Origin: Negativibacillus sp.
GTDB lineage: Bacteria; Bacillota; Clostridia; Oscillospirales; Ruminococcaceae
Assembly (NCBI GenBank): GCA_020024325.1
Contig: JAHHTY010000007.1
Coordinates: 1 to 48,420, forward strand
Length of the DNA stretch: 48,420 nt
Reading direction: 5' to 3'
A program made the translations under genes and the position numbers. Below are positions 40,709 to 48,420 of this stretch, piece after piece. A model generated the notes under the pieces. The model searched no databases, was not told the DNA's origin, and was given only the letters and a program-made list of their open reading frames with translations. Within the stretch, counting starts at the first letter, position 1. Every line of letters begins with the position of its first letter.

Positions 40709-42337
40709 ATGGCAATTATCATCTCCCAGATTAAAACGGCATTGGAAGATTCTGAACAACAGGATAAAATAATTGAAAGTGCAAGAAAAGCGGCACGCAT
40801 TCGACAGGACGAAGTAAAACGAGCATATCTTGTAAAGAGCAGTATTGATGCAAGAAAAAAAGACAATATCCTTTTAGTTAGTTCGGTGGGCTTCGAGCTA
40901 AATCAACCGGAAAAAGAAACAGAGATTATAAAACGCAATAAAAATGGACGTATGGCAGATTCCATTAAGATACAGCACCATGAAACCCCCGATTTTGTTT
41001 TAGGTACTGAGAAGCTGGAGCATCGTCCGGTTATAGTGGGATTTGGTCCGGCGGGAATGTTTGCAGGTCTTGCCCTTGCAAGGATGGGATATTGTCCGCT
41101 GATATTGGAACGTGGAGCCGATGTGGACAGCCGTGTTCAGGCAGTGGAAAGCTTTTGGAAAGAGCGTAAATTGGATATTAAAACAAATGTTCAGTTTGGA
41201 GAAGGTGGAGCAGGAACCTTTTCGGATGGAAAGCTGACAACACGAATCAATGATGTAAGATGCAGCTTTATTTTGGAGGAAATGGTCCGCCATGGAGCTC
41301 CGGAAGAAATACAGCACCGCCAAAAACCACACGTTGGAACAGACCTGCTTCGAAATGTGGTAAAAAATATTCGTGAGGAGATTATTCGTCTGGGAGGTCA
41401 AGTTCATTTTCTTACAAAGATGGAAGAACTTGTGTTTTCAAACGGGAAACTGTCCGCTGTGAAAACATCTCAGGGCGAAATTCCGGCAGAGGTGGTAATT
41501 TTAGCAATCGGGCACAGCGCAAGAGATACTTTTGAAATGCTGTGTTCAAAACAGGTGTTTATGGAGCCAAAGCCATTTTCGGTCGGAGTTAGAATCGAGC
41601 AGCGTCAGCAGGTGATTGATGAGGGACTGTACGGAAAATATGCAGGTCATCCGGCACTTCCGAAAGGCGAGTACCAGCTGTCTTGGCGAAATGAAGAAGG
41701 ACGGGGAGTTTATACTTTCTGCATGTGCCCCGGAGGTTTTGTTGTAGCGTCCTCTTCAGAAGAAGATACGGTTGTAACCAATGGAATGAGCGAGCACGCC
41801 CGTGACGGAGTTAATGCAAACTCAGCTTTAGTGGTTTCGGTGGACAGCAGCGATTTTGGAACAGGTATATTAGATGGCATCCAATTTCAAAGAGAGCTTG
41901 AAAAGCGTGCATTTGATCTGGGCGGAAAGGATTATCGTGCACCGGCGCAGTCGGTAGAGAGCTTTTTAAAGGGCTTAACGCCGGATTTATCAAAACCACT
42001 GACAAAGCCAACCTTTTCTTGCGGAGTGAAGGAAGCGGATCTTCGCACAGCATTTCCTTCTTTCATTAACCAAATGCTGGAAGAGGGGATGAAGCGTTTT
42101 GACCGAAAGCTGCATGGATTTGCTGATAATCAAGCGGTTATTACGGGAATTGAAACGAGGACATCTTCTCCGATTCGCATTACAAGAAATGCCGATAGCC
42201 TCCAAGCCATCGGTATTGAAGGATTTTATCCTTGCGGTGAGGGTGCGGGTTATGCAGGAGGTATTGTGAGTGCAGCGGTAGACGGAGTTCGTGTTGCAGA
42301 ACAAATTATGAAGCGTTATAGCCCAATCAAGGGATAA
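40709..42337 (+). CDS. Large NAD(P)/FAD-dependent oxidoreductase (COG2509-type)
   Basis: A 542-residue flavoprotein. An N-terminal domain of about 95 residues ('ALEDSEQQDKIIESARKAAR' start, then a basic patch) precedes the dinucleotide fold with GFGPAGMFAGLALARMG at about residues 111-127. A second motif, 'GEGGAGTFSDGKLTTR', and the C-terminal 'GFYPCGEGAGYAGGIVSAAVDG' close the FAD site. The protein belongs to the widespread but uncharacterised family of FAD-dependent dehydrogenases found in most clostridia. AAAGAGG lies 6 nt before the ATG. It is a single gene, terminated by a hairpin shared with the convergent sigma-54-like gene. Substrate unknown. Confidence 0.88.
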   Translation: MAIIISQIKTALEDSEQQDKIIESARKAARIRQDEVKRAYLVKSSIDARKKDNILLVSSVGFELNQPEKETEIIKRNKNGRMADSIKIQHHETPDFVLGTEKLEHRPVIVGFGPAGMFAGLALARMGYCPLILERGADVDSRVQAVESFWKERKLDIKTNVQFGEGGAGTFSDGKLTTRINDVRCSFILEEMVRHGAPEEIQHRQKPHVGTDLLRNVVKNIREEIIRLGGQVHFLTKMEELVFSNGKLSAVKTSQGEIPAEVVILAIGHSARDTFEMLCSKQVFMEPKPFSVGVRIEQRQQVIDEGLYGKYAGHPALPKGEYQLSWRNEEGRGVYTFCMCPGGFVVASSSEEDTVVTNGMSEHARDGVNANSALVVSVDSSDFGTGILDGIQFQRELEKRAFDLGGKDYRAPAQSVESFLKGLTPDLSKPLTKPTFSCGVKEADLRTAFPSFINQMLEEGMKRFDRKLHGFADNQAVITGIETRTSSPIRITRNADSLQAIGIEGFYPCGEGAGYAGGIVSAAVDGVRVAEQIMKRYSPIKG

Positions 42338-42375
42338 AAAATCCTCAAGGTAAATTTTACCTTGAGGATTTTTGC
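42336..42375. terminator. Bidirectional terminator between oxidoreductase and sigma-54-like gene
   Basis: A perfect long stem AAAAATCCTCAAGGTAAA and its complement, with A- and T-rich ends, suited to both converging transcripts. Confidence 0.92.
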
Positions 42376-42379
42376 TTTC

Positions 42380-43780
42380 TTATTCGTGATGATGTCCACA
42401 GCAGCCATCGTGGCAATGATCGTCACAATCGTCCTCTGCTTTATCATTTGGGTCATAGAAAATGCGGTGGTCGCTGTCAGGAATGTTCATTTCTTCTCTC
42501 AGATGTTCAACCATTTCCTCGGTCAGGAATACGCCATGATGCGCCATTGATTGAGCAAGCTGTTCGTCACTGTATGGAGTGTCCGGGTGCTCAGAGCGAA
42601 TGATAGAAGATAACTGCTGTTTAATTGCCTGCATACCTTCTTGCTGTGGGTGGTGTTCTCTTGCAAGGAAGAACTTCATGGGATAAACGCCAAAAGGAGA
42701 TTGGAGATATTTGTTTTTTAATGTGGCAGAAACAAGGCTTTGATCCATCTCTAAAACTTCTGCCAGTTTTTGAATTGGAAGCAGATTCATATATTTAGGA
42801 CCGTAGCGGAAAAAGGGTTCCTGCAATTTAATCAGCACCTTGCTGACCTCAATGAGCATCTTGTTTCGAAAAGCAATCTCTTCTTGCAAAGAGGCAGCGT
42901 CTGCCATCTTTTCTTCCAGATACTCACGTTCTTCTCGCTGATCATCCCCTTGAGAACGGCGAAGCAGATTTTTATATTCCTCGTTGATTTTAATTTCCGG
43001 GAACGAGAAATCATTGAGTGCAACATAAAATTCGTTGACAAATTTAATCATAACCACATCAGGTACAATGTATGGGGAACGGTTGTGGCTATTGTACTGA
43101 GAACCCGGTTTTGGATTCAGCCGACGGATACGATTCATTGCCTGTTCAATTTCTTTTGGTTGTTTTCCGAAATGTTTGGACATTTGTTCAATGTCAGCAC
43201 TGCCGGTCAAGTCTATTTCATCCAGCAGCATTTTTGCAATTTCATCGTCTTCGTCCAGCTGTAAAAGCAAACACTCTTTCAGACTGGAAGCTCCCATACC
43301 CAATGGCTCCAGATTATGGATGGCAGCTAAAGCAAGGGCACATTCATCCTGGGTGTATCCCTGCTGGATTAAATCCTGAGGCTGAGCAAGCAGATAACCG
43401 TTTTCATCAAGGCATCCTACCAGATATTGAGCAGCATTGAATACGCGTTCTTCCAGCTTTAATTCGGTCAGCTGGTTGAGCAAATGCTGCTGAAGATTTT
43501 CGTCATCGGTAATATTGAGCATCTCGGAGTCTGCATCGGCATCTTGCAAAAGCTCGACATCCTGATCAAAATATCCAAGTCCCTCTTCAAAATTGTTAGA
43601 TTCCAACCATTGAGTTTTGCGTACACGCATATCTTCATCGGTATAACCGGTTAAGTTTTCCTCAATTTCAATAACAGGATTTTCCAACATAATTTCGTTT
43701 AAATATTCATTCAGCTGAAGAGTATCCATTTTTAAAATTTTTAGCTGCCTTGAACTGACAGCATTGTTAAAATTATCCAT
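42380..43780 (-). CDS. Divergent sigma-54 (RpoN)-like protein with Cys/His-rich tail
   Basis: A 466-residue protein aligning end to end with sigma-54. Region I is represented by 'SSRQLKILKMDTLQLNEYL', but the usual first 10-15 residues (the LxLxQxQ start) are missing; an in-frame stop just upstream confirms this. The core-binding part is well kept ('HNLEPLGMGASSLKECLLLQL' region, 'NPKPGSQY'). The helix-turn-helix HESTVSR is replaced by DQSLVSA (residues 346-352). The RpoN box ARRTVAKYR is replaced by TEEMVEHLR within residues 416-440, while neighbouring NIP residues persist. Residues 450-466 form an acidic Cys/His tail. No frameshift is seen. AGAGGTG precedes the ATG by 11 nt. The protein may bind RNA polymerase without recognising -24 elements. 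Confidence 0.85.
   Translation of the reverse strand: MDNFNNAVSSRQLKILKMDTLQLNEYLNEIMLENPVIEIEENLTGYTDEDMRVRKTQWLESNNFEEGLGYFDQDVELLQDADADSEMLNITDDENLQQHLLNQLTELKLEERVFNAAQYLVGCLDENGYLLAQPQDLIQQGYTQDECALALAAIHNLEPLGMGASSLKECLLLQLDEDDEIAKMLLDEIDLTGSADIEQMSKHFGKQPKEIEQAMNRIRRLNPKPGSQYNSHNRSPYIVPDVVMIKFVNEFYVALNDFSFPEIKINEEYKNLLRRSQGDDQREEREYLEEKMADAASLQEEIAFRNKMLIEVSKVLIKLQEPFFRYGPKYMNLLPIQKLAEVLEMDQSLVSATLKNKYLQSPFGVYPMKFFLAREHHPQQEGMQAIKQQLSSIIRSEHPDTPYSDEQLAQSMAHHGVFLTEEMVEHLREEMNIPDSDHRIFYDPNDKAEDDCDDHCHDGCCGHHHE
42383..42433 (-). other. Cys/His-rich C-terminal tail of the sigma-54-like protein
   Basis: These 17 codons encode four Cys, five His and five Asp/Glu-rich positions (DDCDDHCHDGCCGHHHE), typical of a metal-binding tail. 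Canonical sigma-54 ends shortly after the RpoN box with basic residues. Confidence 0.7.
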
Positions 43781-43799
43781 AATAATATCGTCACCTCTT

Positions 43800-44039
43800 G
43801 CGGTAATTTCATCTTTCTATATGCAAAGCATAGGCTCAAAAAGATTATCTGTTGGATTTATTATAACATACCTTTTTACAGACAGGAATATTCTTTCTGA
43901 TGTTTCATTAAAATAGACAAAAACAATGTTTGATTATTGGTGTTTTAGGAAGGTCAACAGAAAACGTGTAGAAATTTGGAAAAGAAAATAAAGCGAAAAG
44001 TTAATAGTTCATGCCTATTTTTTCACCATCAAATCAGCT
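43800..44039. other. Divergent intergenic region, sigma-54-like gene / zinc-ribbon gene
   Basis: About 240 bp with no open frame. Several T-rich stretches could hold the sigma-54-like promoter, but none is convincing. Confidence 0.35.
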
Positions 44040-44045
44040 ATAATA
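44040..44045 (+). promoter_or_regulatory. -10 box of the zinc-ribbon membrane protein gene
   Basis: A perfect TATAAT, about 100 nt before the start codon; no strong -35 was found. Confidence 0.45.
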
Positions 44046-44146
44046 AGAGAACGTGCCAGTACAGCAAGGTTTTGCAGTAAAGAGTTTTCTTGAGTGCAAG
44101 AGGCTGTAAAAAAGTGAACGTTTTTAGAAAGGTTGTGTCCTGTTAG

Positions 44147-46120
44147 ATGAAATGCAGTCAATGCGGCAGAGAATTTTCTGCCGATGAGTTAGAAAAGAGT
44201 ACGGAAGTTTGCCCGGAGTGTGGTCACCCGATAAATGAGGATGCTCAAGAGGCACAGAATGCAATGAATCCGGAGCAGAATGAGGAAGAAAATTCTGAGC
44301 AAAGAGAGGAAACTTCCCAGTTTGATCAACAGCAACCGGGAACGTCTTCTTCAAAAAAGAAGATGTGGTTAATTGCCGCAGTAGTTGCTCTGGCAGTGGC
44401 TTCGGCAGCTTTTTTCCTGATGAAACCAAAAACTTCATCTGTTTCTTCAAAAGAACATGAAAACCCAACTGCTTTAGCCTATATTACAGAGGATGCTGTT
44501 AGCCTTGCAAAAGGGGATAAAAGCATTGCTTTATATAAAAATGAAGCTGGTGGAGGAACTGCAAAAGAACAGGTATCTCAGCTGTTAGCAAGCGGAGTTC
44601 CGTATATCGGAGATAGAAATTATCTGGAACTTGCAAACAAAGATGTTGTCTATATTCCGCTGGGCATTACATCACCACAGAATATGGTAGGCAAACTGTG
44701 TCTGAAAACGGCTTCGGGAGAGGAAAAAGTTTTAGACGAAGAAGCAAGCATGATTTATTGTCATGGAGATAATTCTGTTTACTATAATAAATTGGTTGAC
44801 GAAAAGCTTCAGCAGGTGCGTTACCTGAACGGAGAGCTGACACCGATAAGCGAAATTGCCGGACAGGAAGATATCATTGTGGTAAAAGCTTCTAAAGATG
44901 ACAGTTTACTTCAGGTTTTACAGCTGGACGACAAGCAAAACACCATTGCGGGAGGATATATTTATAACGGCAAATTGCATCTGTTGGATTCAAAATATAC
45001 CATTTTCAATATCTCCCCAAATGGTAAGGAAGTTTTTGTGGTAGAAGCAAACGACAAAACTCAAACAATCAGTCTGTACCGCATCAAGGACTTAGAAACC
45101 GCAGAAATGGAACTGCTGGGAAATGGAATGTCCGAGGCAATTATGTATGATAACGGAACATTGATATTCCTTGCAGATTGCAATATAGAAGCCAATCCAT
45201 ATAACCCGGTGGGCAGCATTTATATGTATAAACCGGGAAGTGAAGGTGCAGAAAAAGTAGCAGACAATGCAGTCGCTTTATTGGAATCGCAAATCCGAAA
45301 AAATGGATGGATGAATGAAAACGGACGCGACCTGAGCACCAGTGAACAGGCAAGAGATTTTGAGAGGGACAAACCTCTTTTTGAAGGACAGGTTCACTAT
45401 ATTGATGCACAGGGTAACCTGTGTGCCTCCTCCACCCAAACAGCAACCGTGGGAGAAAGCGGACTTCAAGGTTTTACCATTTGTGAAAACTTTTATGATG
45501 TAAATAACTACTCCTTTGCCGATGATGTAATATTTGCAACCGGTACAAAAGATTACCTTTACTGGAGCCGTGGTGCAGAACTGTTCCGTTACCGTTTGGG
45601 CAGTATGCAGGCTCCGGAAGTGATTCCACTAAATGAGTCGGTAGAAGAAAAAGTAGAGGAAAACAATGCACAGGTGGGATATATTACCTCAGGCAGCGGC
45701 AATATTATCGAAGAAACACAGGAAAAATTGGTGCTTAAAAACTTTGATGATGAAAACAGTGTCACTATCTTAGAAAATGTGGGACGCCTCAAGCTCGCCG
45801 GCTTAAATAATGATGGAACAGAGATTTACTTTATTTCCGAGGACGGAAGCCTGTACTCTAAATCTGTAACCAGCAAAAGCAATCCAAAACGTATTGACTC
45901 TAATGTTGTTCAGGCTCAGGCAACCAGCGAAGGCTTATACTATGTGGTAGGCGTTGAAAAGGAAGCAGAACCGACTGTGGGCGAATCCAAAGAAGAAGCT
46001 GATCAGCCTGTACAGAAAGAATATCAGTATAATTTAATGTTTGTAGAGTACGGTCAGAAAAAGGGAAAGATGGTTGCACAGAATGTGCATACCATTGTAC
46101 CTATTCATGTTGAGCAATAA
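44147..46120 (+). CDS. Zinc-ribbon membrane-anchored protein with large extracytoplasmic domain
   Basis: A 657-residue protein of unknown function. A zinc ribbon is at the very N-terminus (Cys3-x2-Cys6 and Cys22-x2-Cys25). An acidic Gln/Glu-rich linker (about 28-68) and one membrane helix (about 71-91) follow. The remainder, about 560 residues, is extracytoplasmic. Recurrent short strands with D/N-G turns ('YIYNGKLHLLDSKYTIFNIS', 'YFISEDGSLYSKSV') suggest a beta-propeller, as in other clostridial zinc-ribbon membrane proteins. The topology would put the ribbon in the cytoplasm and the propeller outside. The ribosome site (AAAGG, 14 nt away) is poor; the start is chosen because the first CxxC begins at residue 3. 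It is followed by hemW after a terminator. Confidence 0.75.
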   Translation: MKCSQCGREFSADELEKSTEVCPECGHPINEDAQEAQNAMNPEQNEEENSEQREETSQFDQQQPGTSSSKKKMWLIAAVVALAVASAAFFLMKPKTSSVSSKEHENPTALAYITEDAVSLAKGDKSIALYKNEAGGGTAKEQVSQLLASGVPYIGDRNYLELANKDVVYIPLGITSPQNMVGKLCLKTASGEEKVLDEEASMIYCHGDNSVYYNKLVDEKLQQVRYLNGELTPISEIAGQEDIIVVKASKDDSLLQVLQLDDKQNTIAGGYIYNGKLHLLDSKYTIFNISPNGKEVFVVEANDKTQTISLYRIKDLETAEMELLGNGMSEAIMYDNGTLIFLADCNIEANPYNPVGSIYMYKPGSEGAEKVADNAVALLESQIRKNGWMNENGRDLSTSEQARDFERDKPLFEGQVHYIDAQGNLCASSTQTATVGESGLQGFTICENFYDVNNYSFADDVIFATGTKDYLYWSRGAELFRYRLGSMQAPEVIPLNESVEEKVEENNAQVGYITSGSGNIIEETQEKLVLKNFDDENSVTILENVGRLKLAGLNNDGTEIYFISEDGSLYSKSVTSKSNPKRIDSNVVQAQATSEGLYYVVGVEKEAEPTVGESKEEADQPVQKEYQYNLMFVEYGQKKGKMVAQNVHTIVPIHVEQ

Positions 46121-46158
46121 GAAGATTGTATGTCATTGCCCAATTTCTTAGAAAAAGA

Positions 46159-46192
46159 AAAATCACCTTCCCCACCAGGAGGGTGATTTTTT
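46159..46192 (+). terminator. Terminator between the zinc-ribbon gene and hemW
   Basis: AAATCACC/GGGTGATTT arms with an inner CC/GG pair and a T-run. The hemW ribosome site (AAAAGGAGGGG) begins right after it. Confidence 0.75.
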
Positions 46193-46207
46193 AAAAGGAG
46201 GGGAAAA

Positions 46208-47320
46208 ATGAACACACTGGGAATTTATCTGCATATCCCATTTTGTATTTCCAAGTGCCCATACTGCGATTTTTATTCATTGCCCTATCAGGAAAAAATG
46301 GTGCAAAATTATTGCAGTGCTTTAAAGAAAGCAATCAGAACATCTCCGGCAAAGGGGCAGTCGGTAGACAGTATTTATTTTGGCGGAGGAACTCCGGTAC
46401 TGTTAGGAACAAGGTTAATTGAGCTGTTGCAGGAAGTTCAGGCTCGATTTTCGTTGACTCCAGATTGTGAGGTTACATTGGAAGCAAATCCGGCAGCAAT
46501 GACACTGGACACGCTGACGATATTAAAAAAAGGCGGATTTAACCGCATTTCAATGGGAGTACAGTCGGCATCGGATAGAGAGCTATCTTATCTTGGACGC
46601 AGACACAGCTTTCTTCAGGCGGTGGAAAGCGTGCAGATGGCAAAAATAGCCGGATTTAAAAATATTTCAGTCGATTTAATGCTGGGAACGCCACAGCAAA
46701 ACGAGCAGTCTATCAATCAATTTATACAAACATTTTTTGAGGCTGGGGTACAACATATTTCAGGTTATCTGCTCAAGATTGAAAAAGGAACCCCATTTGC
46801 AAAGCAGCACATGGAAAAACTTTGCCCGGATGAGGATGCTAGTGCAGACCTTTATCTATACACCGTGGAGCAGATGGAGAAACACGGGTTTTTGCAGTAT
46901 GAGGTTTCTAATTTTTCAATTCCGGGGTTTGAGAGCAGACATAACCTAAAGTATTGGCGGTGTGAGGAATATTTGGGAATTGGACCGGCAGCCCATTCTT
47001 TTTATGAAGGAGAGCGTTTTTACTTTCCAAGAGATTTAAACGCATTTGTACAAGCAGAGGATATTTGGAGTTTAAAAGAACAAGATGGTAAAGGTGGGGA
47101 TATATTCGAATATCTGATGCTGCGTTTGCGGTTAAAAGAAGGTGTGAATCTTTCACAGATAAAAAAACTTTTTGGAGTAGAGATTGACGAACTTTTACAA
47201 TGTGCAAAAAAACTGCAAAAGCATGGTCTTGTTTGTGTAGATGGAGAACATATCTTTTTAACACCAAAGGGTTTTTTGGTTTCAAACAGTGTGATTGTAG
47301 AGCTGTTGGAGTGCTTATAA
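46208..47320 (+). CDS. hemW: Radical SAM heme chaperone HemW
   Basis: A 370-residue radical SAM protein. The 4Fe-4S/SAM motif is Cys13-x3-Cys17-x2-Cys20-Asp-Phe. It is related to oxygen-independent coproporphyrinogen oxidase HemN but lacks that enzyme's long N-terminus, as expected for HemW, which binds heme and delivers it to target proteins. 'YFGGGTPVLL', 'EANPAAMTLDTL', 'RISMGVQSASDRELSYLGR' and 'DLMLGTPQQ' are standard HemW blocks, and the C-terminal HemN_C domain is complete. GGAGGGG precedes the ATG. In Firmicutes hemW often neighbours lepA or hrcA-dnaK, but neither is here. Whether the organism has heme is unclear; HemW homologues occur in heme-poor anaerobes. Confidence 0.93.
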   Translation: MNTLGIYLHIPFCISKCPYCDFYSLPYQEKMVQNYCSALKKAIRTSPAKGQSVDSIYFGGGTPVLLGTRLIELLQEVQARFSLTPDCEVTLEANPAAMTLDTLTILKKGGFNRISMGVQSASDRELSYLGRRHSFLQAVESVQMAKIAGFKNISVDLMLGTPQQNEQSINQFIQTFFEAGVQHISGYLLKIEKGTPFAKQHMEKLCPDEDASADLYLYTVEQMEKHGFLQYEVSNFSIPGFESRHNLKYWRCEEYLGIGPAAHSFYEGERFYFPRDLNAFVQAEDIWSLKEQDGKGGDIFEYLMLRLRLKEGVNLSQIKKLFGVEIDELLQCAKKLQKHGLVCVDGEHIFLTPKGFLVSNSVIVELLECL

Positions 47321-47367
47321 TATTGTTTGTTTTTGTTAGCAAATGAAGGAATTTTATAATTAGTCGC

Positions 47368-47396
47368 TTGTGGAGAGTTCTTAACTGTGATACAAT
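47368..47396 (+). promoter_or_regulatory. Promoter of the D-2-hydroxyacid dehydrogenase gene
   Basis: TTGTGG (47368-47373), a 17-bp spacer and extended -10 TGATACAAT (47388-47396). Confidence 0.7.
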
Positions 47397-47440
47397 GGAA
47401 AATAAGAGATTCGTTGTAATTCACAGAGGAGGAATGGTCG

Positions 47441-48400
47441 ATGAAGATTCTTGTTTTGGATGGATTTGCCTTAAATCCGGGAGATTTGAGCTGGAAGGGA
47501 TTGACCGAGCTGGGAACAGTGGTTGTTTATGACCGTACAGAGCACGCACGAATTATCACTCGCATTGGAGATGCTGATGTTGTTGTGGTAAACAAATGCC
47601 CGATTTCAAGGGAAACCATTGAGGCTTGTCCAAACCTGAAGTTGATCTGTGTGACAGCAACAGGTTATAATACCATAGATTTAGAAGCAGCAAAGGAACA
47701 TGGTGTTTTGGTATGCAATGTACCTACTTATGCTACCGAGTCAGTAACACAGCACGTTTTTGCAATGTTGTTGGCGATTGCAAACCATATTTCGGAACAC
47801 GCTTTATCGGTAAAAGCAGGAGAATGGCAAAGAGTAGCGGATTTTTCTTATCGAAAGTTTCCGATTTTTGAGCTTGCGGGGATGACAATGGGAATTATCG
47901 GAATGGGAAGAATCGGCAGAAGTGTTGCAAATGTTGCAAAAGCGTTTGGTATGAATGTTCTGTGTTACAGCAAACATATTGACCCGCAAATTGAGGATGA
48001 ACATCTGCGCTTTGTTTCATTTGATGAACTGCTGGAAAATTCTGATGTTATCTCTTTGCATTGTCCTTTGACAGAGGAAACTGAGCAAATGATTTGCAAA
48101 GAAACAATTGCAAAGATGAAGCAGGGAGTCATTCTTATCAACACTGCCCGTGGAGATATTATTAACGAGATGGATTTGGCAAATGCACTGGCAAGCGGTA
48201 AGGTCAGTCATGCAGCCATTGATGTGTTGTCAGAAGAGCCGCCGGTTCACGGTTCGCCGCTGATTGACCAATCTCGCTGTTTGGTAACACCGCATATTGC
48301 ATGGGCTCCGCTGCAAGCAAGGAGAAGATGTATGCAGATGGTGATAGATAACATCCGTGCATTCCAGCAAGGAAAGCCGCAAAATTTGGTTGACTTTTAA
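47441..48400 (+). CDS. D-2-hydroxyacid dehydrogenase (NAD-dependent, glycerate/hydroxypyruvate type)
   Basis: A 319-residue cytoplasmic oxidoreductase that interconverts 2-oxo acids and D-2-hydroxy acids with NAD(P). The N-terminal substrate domain has 'VVVNKCPISRETIEACPNLK'. The Rossmann domain has GIIGMGRIGRSVANVAKAFG. The catalytic triad is visible: Arg in INTARGDIIN, Glu in DVLSEEPP and His in VTPHIAWAP. Overall it resembles glycerate dehydrogenase (HprA); phosphoglycerate dehydrogenase is unlikely because the C-terminal ACT domain is absent. AGAGGAGG (47425-47432) precedes the ATG. The last bases of the window begin an A-rich stretch that may be its terminator. Confidence 0.93.
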   Translation: MKILVLDGFALNPGDLSWKGLTELGTVVVYDRTEHARIITRIGDADVVVVNKCPISRETIEACPNLKLICVTATGYNTIDLEAAKEHGVLVCNVPTYATESVTQHVFAMLLAIANHISEHALSVKAGEWQRVADFSYRKFPIFELAGMTMGIIGMGRIGRSVANVAKAFGMNVLCYSKHIDPQIEDEHLRFVSFDELLENSDVISLHCPLTEETEQMICKETIAKMKQGVILINTARGDIINEMDLANALASGKVSHAAIDVLSEEPPVHGSPLIDQSRCLVTPHIAWAPLQARRRCMQMVIDNIRAFQQGKPQNLVDF

Positions 48401-48420
48401 TAAAAAAATCCTATCCAGAC

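Noticed and set aside
43781..43830. Longer N-terminus for the sigma-54-like protein to restore Region I
   Set aside because: An in-frame TAG occurs 13 codons upstream of the ATG, and the intervening codons do not resemble the usual LxLxQxQ start.
1..48420. Mobile elements, CRISPR arrays, tRNA or rRNA genes
   Set aside because: No transposase or integrase frames, no regularly spaced repeats, and no cloverleaf or rRNA-like sequence was noticed on either strand.

Overview
The window reads as a chromosomal segment of a low-GC, Gram-positive anaerobe of the class Clostridia, most likely a gut Oscillospiraceae/Ruminococcaceae-type organism. This is inferred from strong AGGAGG ribosome sites, TTGACA/TATAAT promoters with 16-17 bp spacers, AT-rich intergenic DNA with compact U-tailed terminators, a T-box leader on valS, formate-tetrahydrofolate ligase, GlnRS beside GluRS, a YtvI-like protein, DUF3343 and the GGGtGRT family. 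No rRNA, tRNA, CRISPR array, IS element, phage gene or integrase was seen. The segment looks like ordinary core genome with a few poorly understood genes.

Layout. 1-8.5 kb (+): a NifU-like scaffold with a GGGtGRT protein, a cysteine-rich flavodoxin-fold protein, an AGCS sodium/amino-acid symporter, a YitT protein, and a nucleoside-salvage operon (xpt, pyrimidine-nucleoside phosphorylase). 8.5-9.2 kb (-): an F420 ligase-like protein. 9.6-13.7 kb (+): an envelope acylation operon (MBOAT acyltransferase, DHHW protein, DctP-like lipoprotein). 13.7-16.5 kb: an NhaC antiporter convergent with a YtvI-like permease. 16.6-19.8 kb: T-box and valS. 20.3-22.3 kb: pepT and a ybaK-type deacylase. 22.3-25.9 kb (-): gltX-glnS. 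26.2-28.0 kb (-): DUF188, pentapeptide-repeat protein, bioY. 28.1-29.3 kb: M24 peptidase. 29.6-33.8 kb (-): upp, rpiB, tsaB, tsaE, fhs. 34.2-40.6 kb (+): SEDS protein, fused ispDF, DUF3343 plus class-V aminotransferase, cdaA-cdaR. 40.7-42.3 kb (+): large FAD oxidoreductase. 42.4-43.8 kb (-): a divergent sigma-54-like gene. 44.1-48.4 kb (+): zinc-ribbon membrane protein, hemW, D-2-hydroxyacid dehydrogenase.

Functional themes. Sulfur, Fe-S and selenium handling recur (NifU-like/GGGtGRT, Cys-rich flavoprotein, DUF3343/desulfurase, HemW). So do translation (ValRS, GlnRS, GluRS, YbaK, TsaB/TsaE), nucleobase salvage (Xpt, Pdp, Upp), and envelope growth or signalling (SEDS, c-di-AMP synthesis, IspDF, MBOAT/DHHW).

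Most worth following up: (1) the sigma-54-like protein keeps the core-binding domain, but its RpoN box and helix-turn-helix have lost the basic DNA-contacting residues, and it ends in a Cys/His-rich tail; (2) the NifU-like/GGGtGRT pair; (3) a TRAP-type lipoprotein without TRAP permease genes, inside an O-acylation operon; (4) the DUF3343/desulfurase pair; (5) several shared or palindromic intergenic elements that could be operators. Functions are assigned by recognising protein families from sequence; no database search was run.
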